A stretch of 64,000 nucleotides of DNA, from positions 62,001-126,000 of the forward strand of contig CAYQNU010000009.1 in the NCBI GenBank assembly GCA_964419055.1, written 5' to 3'. The stretch is from CAYQNU01 sp964419055. Lineage in GTDB: Bacteria > Bacteroidota > Bacteroidia > Flavobacteriales_D > Parvicellaceae. This document shows, one piece after another, positions 60,701 through 64,000 of the stretch. Numbering within the stretch: position 1 is the first letter of the stretch; each line of letters opens with the position of its first letter. The notes under the pieces are model-generated. The model searched no databases. It saw nothing but the letters and a program-made list of their open reading frames with translations, and had not been told where the DNA came from. The position numbers and the translations under genes were made by a program.

Positions 60701-61218
60701 TAGCCAATAAATCCAATGATTTTTATTTAATTATGAGTGATATTACCAATTTGTATGGTGATAAAGCAATGTTGGATGCCAAAGGAATTTCGTCTCAAGA
60801 TTTATTAGAAATATCAAGAGTGTTGTCGGCTCAAAAGCAAGTTTTTGTTTTGGACGCTTGCCAATCAGGTGCGGCATTAAATGCATTGGCAGTGAGAGGC
60901 GTAGAAAGGGAAAAAGCTTTAGCTCAATTAGCACGTAATTCAGGTACATTTTTCCTAACGGCTTCGCAAGATGTAGAATTTGCCAATGAAGTAGGAGAGC
61001 TAAAACACGGACTTTTTACATATGCCATCTTAGAAATTTTAAATGGAACAAAAGGTGTCTCAAAACCCAATGAAACCATATCAATTTACCAACTCAAATC
61101 ATATGTTGAAACGCGCGTTCCTGAGTTATCAAAAGAACATCAAGGTTCATCTCAATATCCAACAGGTTATAGCTTTGGAAATGATTTCCCGATTGGTGTA
61201 GTGTTAGAGAATAAGTAA
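57799..61218 (+). CDS. Exported WD40-repeat protein fused to a caspase-family (C14) peptidase
   Basis: The protein has 1,139 residues. MKLFHFLIILLSILFAIDVIS is a signal peptide or anchor. Residues about 30-690 hold two stretches of WD40 repeats (AYHPSGDYFITGGMDNAIIL; LAFHPDGKELVSGDAGGEVI; and several others), enough for two propellers. A beta-rich linker with WD-like strands follows. The caspase-like domain (about 875-1135) has the catalytic His961 in FVFYYAGHGMM and Cys1021 in FVLDACQSG. Such proteins in bacteria are metacaspase/orthocaspase-like cysteine peptidases cleaving after basic residues, or self-processing sensors; the substrate is unknown. The frame begins at a TTG (57709) but the ATG at 57799 gives the signal. 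Confidence 0.88.
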   Translation: MKLFHFLIILLSILFAIDVISQTTKIETLVQKGHIQPVAEVAYHPSGDYFITGGMDNAIILWDVASGQQIRSFNIHTNRVNNLDFSLDGTLLLSAGMDNFIYVTDILTGEIKEKYVHKNKDSYPMSVRFSTTNKFIIVGDNRDRIFLINRTDQSMIQLNKGFSASISSLSMSPNEQVKMDLVDYNKIAIINSSKKDTIELPFDKANNISFSPNGKHVAIGSTKLYASIIDIETGKVVQEIIPNPENQCDGCNIQIAYSPNGLLFLTHDTYNGLVVWNTSNWKKVFQLTFKEERFETIQFSDDNNSILLSNGSQCQIVNVASKKVVFEFKNDLMSNFTPSISPDGQYILLPDLYNSVSSYKINSQKVAQKYRGYLNTEAAINSKYNYAYWRDINVLNLMKFKNPIEISPDGSILAQGKIENTIVLFDLVVGKQKMVLKGHEHQVLSLAFHPDGKELVSGDAGGEVIIWDLTTGLLKKKFMAHSNVVLFDLAYNSSGTELITAGWDAYIKHWDLSNYTQLGYIDLENKAAFSIQFSPNDLYILIGDNDQSVYYYEVDTKRLVRTLIGHTKTITQSYVDQKSTTLITSSNDGSVRFWDFYSGILKDKVTTPFNAGILSLAKHASLPILFFGSADRKIYVYDLEKKAFVSSFLAHQSGVCELKIHPTQPILYSRSVEGEVKVWNLNTYEEQLTLMYMNQNDWLITQPNGYFDGTSNAMKSINYVTGLKTLEVGSFFKKYYYPGLYDYLNKGNRFVDGQQGMNTLMEKVPSFEIQFANFQGKVTSVNADSTYKHNSSSVVVDIMINNTIKNIDKINVYNNGKIIKQEAFEEEVSFRGTANKRTTTIQLAPKKNQLEFTLTTKEGITTPSKSLQLFYDTLTGKTDLFIVALGINEYQNPSYNLKYAKNDAVEFSNVLSNCSATLFSKVYSYTLADKEVTRANVYKIIASIKSQMGPEDVFVFYYAGHGMMVENIANKSNDFYLIMSDITNLYGDKAMLDAKGISSQDLLEISRVLSAQKQVFVLDACQSGAALNALAVRGVEREKALAQLARNSGTFFLTASQDVEFANEVGELKHGLFTYAILEILNGTKGVSKPNETISIYQLKSYVETRVPELSKEHQGSSQYPTGYSFGNDFPIGVVLENK

Positions 61219-61228
61219 ATCGAATTGA

Positions 61229-61996
61229 TTACAAATTCCAGTCATTTAGTGTGGCTATGGCACGATGTGCGGTCATGTCAAAATGCGTAGGCACAATAGT
61301 GACATAACCTTCTTCTAACATGGTCATATCTGCTTCATCACCGCGGTCATGGTTAACAAAAGAACCCGTGAGCCAATAATATTTTTTATTCAATGGGTCA
61401 ATCCGTTCATCAAAAGTGTCGTCCCAATAGGCACGAGCTTGGCGGCATATTTTTATACCTTTAATGGCTTTTTCAGCTAATTTTGGTATGTTGACATTTA
61501 AACAAATACCTTTTTCCATTCCTTGTTCCAACGCTTTTTCAATGATTTTATGGATAATTGTTTTGGAAGGTCCAAAATCAGCTGCCCAGTCATAATCACA
61601 CAAGGAAAAACCTATTGAGGGAACTCCTTCAATGGCTCCTTCAACCGCAGCCGACATAGTTCCAGAATATAAAACATTGGTAGAAACATTACTGCCATGA
61701 TTAATTCCAGAAATGATCAAATCGGGTTTTCTACCTTTCAATTTATACATTCCAATTTTTATGCAATCTACTGGCGTACCCGAACAAATGTAGGTTTTAT
61801 GTTTACCAAAATAATCATTCTTAAAGGCTCTCAATGGTGCATTAACTGTTATCGCATGACCCATACCTGATTGAGGTTTGTCAGGCGCGACAATGAGTAA
61901 TTCACCAAATTGTTCAGCTACTTCAATCAAATTTTTTATTCCGGGGGCTGTGAATCCGTCATCATTTGTTACCAAAATTAGTGGTCGTTTGCTCAT
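61229..61996 (-). CDS. surE: 5'/3'-nucleotidase SurE
   Basis: The 255-residue metal-dependent phosphatase removes phosphate from nucleoside monophosphates. The N-terminal motif ILVTNDDGFTAPGI has the metal-binding Asp pair (Asp12, Asp13); SGTPVDCIKIGMY, the Asn in IISGINHGSN and the Ser in LYSGTMSAAVEG complete the active site. The protein is cytoplasmic and of usual length. It is convergent with the WD40-caspase gene, 10 bp between stops, and divergent from the DUF4139 gene. Confidence 0.95.
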   Translation of the reverse strand: MSKRPLILVTNDDGFTAPGIKNLIEVAEQFGELLIVAPDKPQSGMGHAITVNAPLRAFKNDYFGKHKTYICSGTPVDCIKIGMYKLKGRKPDLIISGINHGSNVSTNVLYSGTMSAAVEGAIEGVPSIGFSLCDYDWAADFGPSKTIIHKIIEKALEQGMEKGICLNVNIPKLAEKAIKGIKICRQARAYWDDTFDERIDPLNKKYYWLTGSFVNHDRGDEADMTMLEEGYVTIVPTHFDMTAHRAIATLNDWNL

Positions 61997-62020
61997 GGTC
62001 TACAGTATTAATTACTTGTG

Positions 62021-62049
62021 CAAAACTAATAAAACAGTGATTCAAACAA
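62021..62049 (-). promoter_or_regulatory. Probable promoter of surE
   Basis: On the minus strand TTG (62049-62047), 18 bp, then TAGTTTTG (62028-62021), which matches TAnnTTTG, 24 nt before the ATG at 61996. Confidence 0.5.
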
Positions 62050-62064
62050 CTACTTTTTTTCAAT

Positions 62065-62072
62065 TACATTTG
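62065..62072 (+). promoter_or_regulatory. Probable -7 box of the DUF4139 gene
   Basis: TACATTTG matches TAnnTTTG, 65 nt before the ATG at 62138, divergent from the surE promoter. No TTTG is found at the usual -33 distance. Confidence 0.45.
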
Positions 62073-62137
62073 CACAAGTCGATAGTGTAGTGGATTTCGT
62101 TCACTATTTAACTAAAATAATTAAAAATTAAATTTTT

Positions 62138-63787
62138 ATGAAAACTATAAAATTAAGTATGCTTACGGTGATGAGTTGCTTTGTTATGTACAACCATGCT
62201 CAGGATAAAATTAACTCAACAGTGGCACCCACCAATATTAAAAGTGTAACCGTATTTTTATCAGGTGCAGAGGTGAATTGTACTTCCAAAGTAACCTTGA
62301 TGCCCGGTAGTAATGAAATCGTTTTTGAAAATTCATCACCCTATCTTAACCCAAATAGTGTGCAAATTAAAGCATTGAATAATGACGTAACCATTGTTTC
62401 TGTAGCTACTGCTACAAATTACCTTAGAGATGAGGTGGCCACCGGTAAATTGAAAGTGATTTCAGACAGTTTAGATGATATTAATCTTATGGTAGCCATT
62501 CGTCAAAGCCATATAAAAGTGTATAATGATGAACGTGATATGGTGTTGTCTAATAAAAAAATTGGAGGGACTCAGACATTAGTGACAGATGATATCGCTG
62601 AAATGGCAGAGTTTTTTAGAAAACACTTACTGGATATTGAAATGAAATTAATTGATGCCAATAAACAATTATTGGAATATCAAAAAATTCAAAGTAGATT
62701 GCTACAGCAACAACGTACGTTGACTACAGGGAGTGTTAAAAATACAACGGAAATTATTTTAAATGCTTCATCAAAAAATAAAGTAGCTGTGGATTTTGAA
62801 ATCAGTTATGTAGTTACCAATGCTGGATGGGTTCCTAAATACGATGTAAGAGCCAATGATTTAGAGAAGCCAGTTGAACTCAATTTCAAAGCAGATGTTT
62901 ATAATGGTACGGGTTTCGATTGGAAAAATGTTGCCATTACACTATCAACAGGAAATCCTAGTATTGATAATACACAACCTAATATGTCACCTTGGTATTT
63001 AGAATATTACAATGCTTATAATAATAGAGCAAAAACCAATGCCTATTACAAATCGGATAATGCACCCGCAGCTGCTTATGATTCATATGGATCAAGTGTA
63101 GAGGAAGTAAAAATTGAATCAATTAAAGTGGCTCAAAAAAGTCAAACTACGGCAGCGTTTACCAATAGAGTAGAGAGCACTGTAACCAATCATTTTGTTA
63201 TTTCCATTCCTTACACTATCAAAAGTGATTCAAAACCGTATGTTGTGGATATTCAAAAATATGATTTGCCTGTACTATTCAATTATTTATCCATTCCTAA
63301 ATTAGATACAGATGCTTTTTTATTAGCACGAATTTCAGGTTGGGAAAATTTAAATTTATTACCTGGAACGGCTAACATTTATTTTGAAGGTTCTTTTGTA
63401 GGAAATTCATTTTTAGAGACCAATAGCACAAATGATACATTAGATTTATCTATGGGAAGAGATAAAAGTATCATCATACAACGAGAAAAAATTGATGAAT
63501 TTTGCAAAAATACCGTTGTAGGGGGTAACAAAAAAAGTATGCGAGGTTATGAGATTAAAATCAAAAATACCAAATCAAAAGAAATTGTTTTAGAAATTAA
63601 AGATCAAATTCCTTTGTCGTCTTATAAAGAAGTAATTGTGGATGCTGTGGATTTGGGAGGAGCTACTTACGATATAAAAACAGGAGAATTGATTTGGAAA
63701 ATAACGTTGAAACCCGGGGAATCTAAAACACTCAATTTCAAATATGAAGTGAAATACCCTAAAAATATGACCCTCACAAATTTTTAA
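62138..63787 (+). CDS. Exported DUF4139/MuiA-family protein
   Basis: The 549-residue product has a signal peptide (MKTIKLSMLTVMSCFVMYNH). The N-terminal part (about 25-80) has the DUF4140 strand KSVTVFLSGAEVNCTSKVTL; a helical coiled-coil segment (about 105-210) and the DUF4139 domain (ISYVVTNAGWVPKYDVRAND ... VELNFKADVYNGTGFDWKNV) follow, with the C-terminal EIKIKNTKSKEIVLEIKDQI strands. Its relatives include the mucoidy inhibitor MuiA of E. coli; the mechanism is unknown. A possible SUMF1-type gene starts 11 nt downstream. Confidence 0.85.
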   Translation: MKTIKLSMLTVMSCFVMYNHAQDKINSTVAPTNIKSVTVFLSGAEVNCTSKVTLMPGSNEIVFENSSPYLNPNSVQIKALNNDVTIVSVATATNYLRDEVATGKLKVISDSLDDINLMVAIRQSHIKVYNDERDMVLSNKKIGGTQTLVTDDIAEMAEFFRKHLLDIEMKLIDANKQLLEYQKIQSRLLQQQRTLTTGSVKNTTEIILNASSKNKVAVDFEISYVVTNAGWVPKYDVRANDLEKPVELNFKADVYNGTGFDWKNVAITLSTGNPSIDNTQPNMSPWYLEYYNAYNNRAKTNAYYKSDNAPAAAYDSYGSSVEEVKIESIKVAQKSQTTAAFTNRVESTVTNHFVISIPYTIKSDSKPYVVDIQKYDLPVLFNYLSIPKLDTDAFLLARISGWENLNLLPGTANIYFEGSFVGNSFLETNSTNDTLDLSMGRDKSIIIQREKIDEFCKNTVVGGNKKSMRGYEIKIKNTKSKEIVLEIKDQIPLSSYKEVIVDAVDLGGATYDIKTGELIWKITLKPGESKTLNFKYEVKYPKNMTLTNF

Positions 63788-63797
63788 CTCAAACAAC

Positions 63798-64000
63798 ATG
63801 AAACGAATTTTCCTCTTTTCAATTCTTCTCTTAACTTATACAAGCTGGCTAGCTAAAAAACCTGAACCACTTCAATTATTGAATTGTTCTAAGGTAAAAG
63901 GAGATTATTTGTGGTTTTCTAAAACAGAGGTTTCGAATATGAGTTATCGTGAGTTTTTATATTTTGTTCAACCCAAATTATCAGAAAAAGAGTTTAAAGC
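63798..64000 (+). CDS. Start of a possible SUMF1/formylglycine-generating-enzyme-like protein, truncated by window edge
   Basis: Only 67 residues are present. A signal peptide (MKRIFLFSILLLTYTSWLA) is followed by a region with KGDYLWFSKTEVSNMSYREF, close to the usual KxEVTNxxYxxF opening of the SUMF1 domain, which is common in Bacteroidota secreted proteins and in gliding-motility lipoproteins. With the C-terminus missing the assignment is tentative. It is 11 nt after the DUF4139 gene, so likely in its operon. Confidence 0.5.
   Translation, partial: MKRIFLFSILLLTYTSWLAKKPEPLQLLNCSKVKGDYLWFSKTEVSNMSYREFLYFVQPKLSEKEFK

Noticed and set aside
57412..61218. Defence system built on the WD40-caspase protein
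   Set aside because: Caspase-like effectors occur in some antiphage systems, but this one is exported, has no adjacent sensor, nuclease or transmembrane effector gene, and sits among housekeeping genes.
1..64000. Prophage, insertion sequence or integrative element
   Set aside because: No transposase, integrase, phage structural or conjugation gene is found on either strand, and tRNA-His is not followed by a direct repeat of its 3' end that I can see.

Overview
The window is chromosomal DNA from an AT-rich member of the Bacteroidota, most likely order Flavobacteriales. The evidence is a type IX secretion (T9SS) C-terminal sorting domain, a bacillithiol-synthesis deacetylase (BshB1), a large carbamoyl-phosphate synthase chain without its regulatory domain, DUF4834/DUF5362/DUF4173-type membrane proteins, and promoters of the Bacteroidota kind (TTTG, about 21 bp, TAnnTTTG) with almost no Shine-Dalgarno sequences. 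I cannot name a genus. A run of 100 N at 50536-50635 shows it is a draft scaffold.

Layout. 1-2.8 kb (minus): truncated purple-acid-phosphatase-like enzyme, a small NAD(P)-binding protein and a NifS-type cysteine desulfurase, then tRNA-His with its own promoter and terminator. 2.9-7.7 kb: a DUF4173-like membrane protein, a periplasmic HtrA protease and small envelope proteins. 7.7-11.5 kb (plus): biotin carboxylase, a short-chain dehydrogenase and an acyl-CoA-synthetase-like enzyme, probably one operon. 11.5-18 kb: secreted proteins (T9SS cargo, NUC1 nuclease with OB-fold, M28 peptidase, CAP protein) and a thioredoxin-fold protein. 18-27 kb: a polytopic membrane protein, a Cache-HAMP-SpoIIE phosphatase, BirA, and the rsfS-ftsH-cdsA-psd cluster joining ribosome silencing, membrane proteolysis and phosphatidylethanolamine synthesis. 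27-36 kb (minus): two orphan envelope proteins, a glycosyltransferase-YfhO pair and carB with a DUF4834 gene. 36-41 kb: orphan secreted proteins, two of which share a Cys-rich motif, a 59-residue protein missed by long-ORF calling, bshB1, a coiled-coil lipoprotein and a DUF218 protein. 42-50 kb (plus): clpB, a cyclophilin, ftsK, a LolA-like carrier and ahpC. 50.4-51.1 kb: a tandem array of 127-bp palindromic units that runs into the 3' end of a TPR-SpoIIE gene. 51-56.5 kb (minus): TPR-SpoIIE, mnmE, purC, phoH. 56.5-64 kb: SAM hydrolase, small monooxygenase-like protein, a WD40-caspase fusion, surE, a DUF4139 protein and the start of a possible SUMF1-type protein.

Most of the window is housekeeping and envelope biology; I see no prophage, insertion sequence, CRISPR array or recognisable defence island. 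The least ordinary items are the palindromic array that shares sequence with the coding end of its neighbour, the WD40-caspase protein, the nuclease-OB fusion, and the small orphan secreted genes at 36.5-39 kb.
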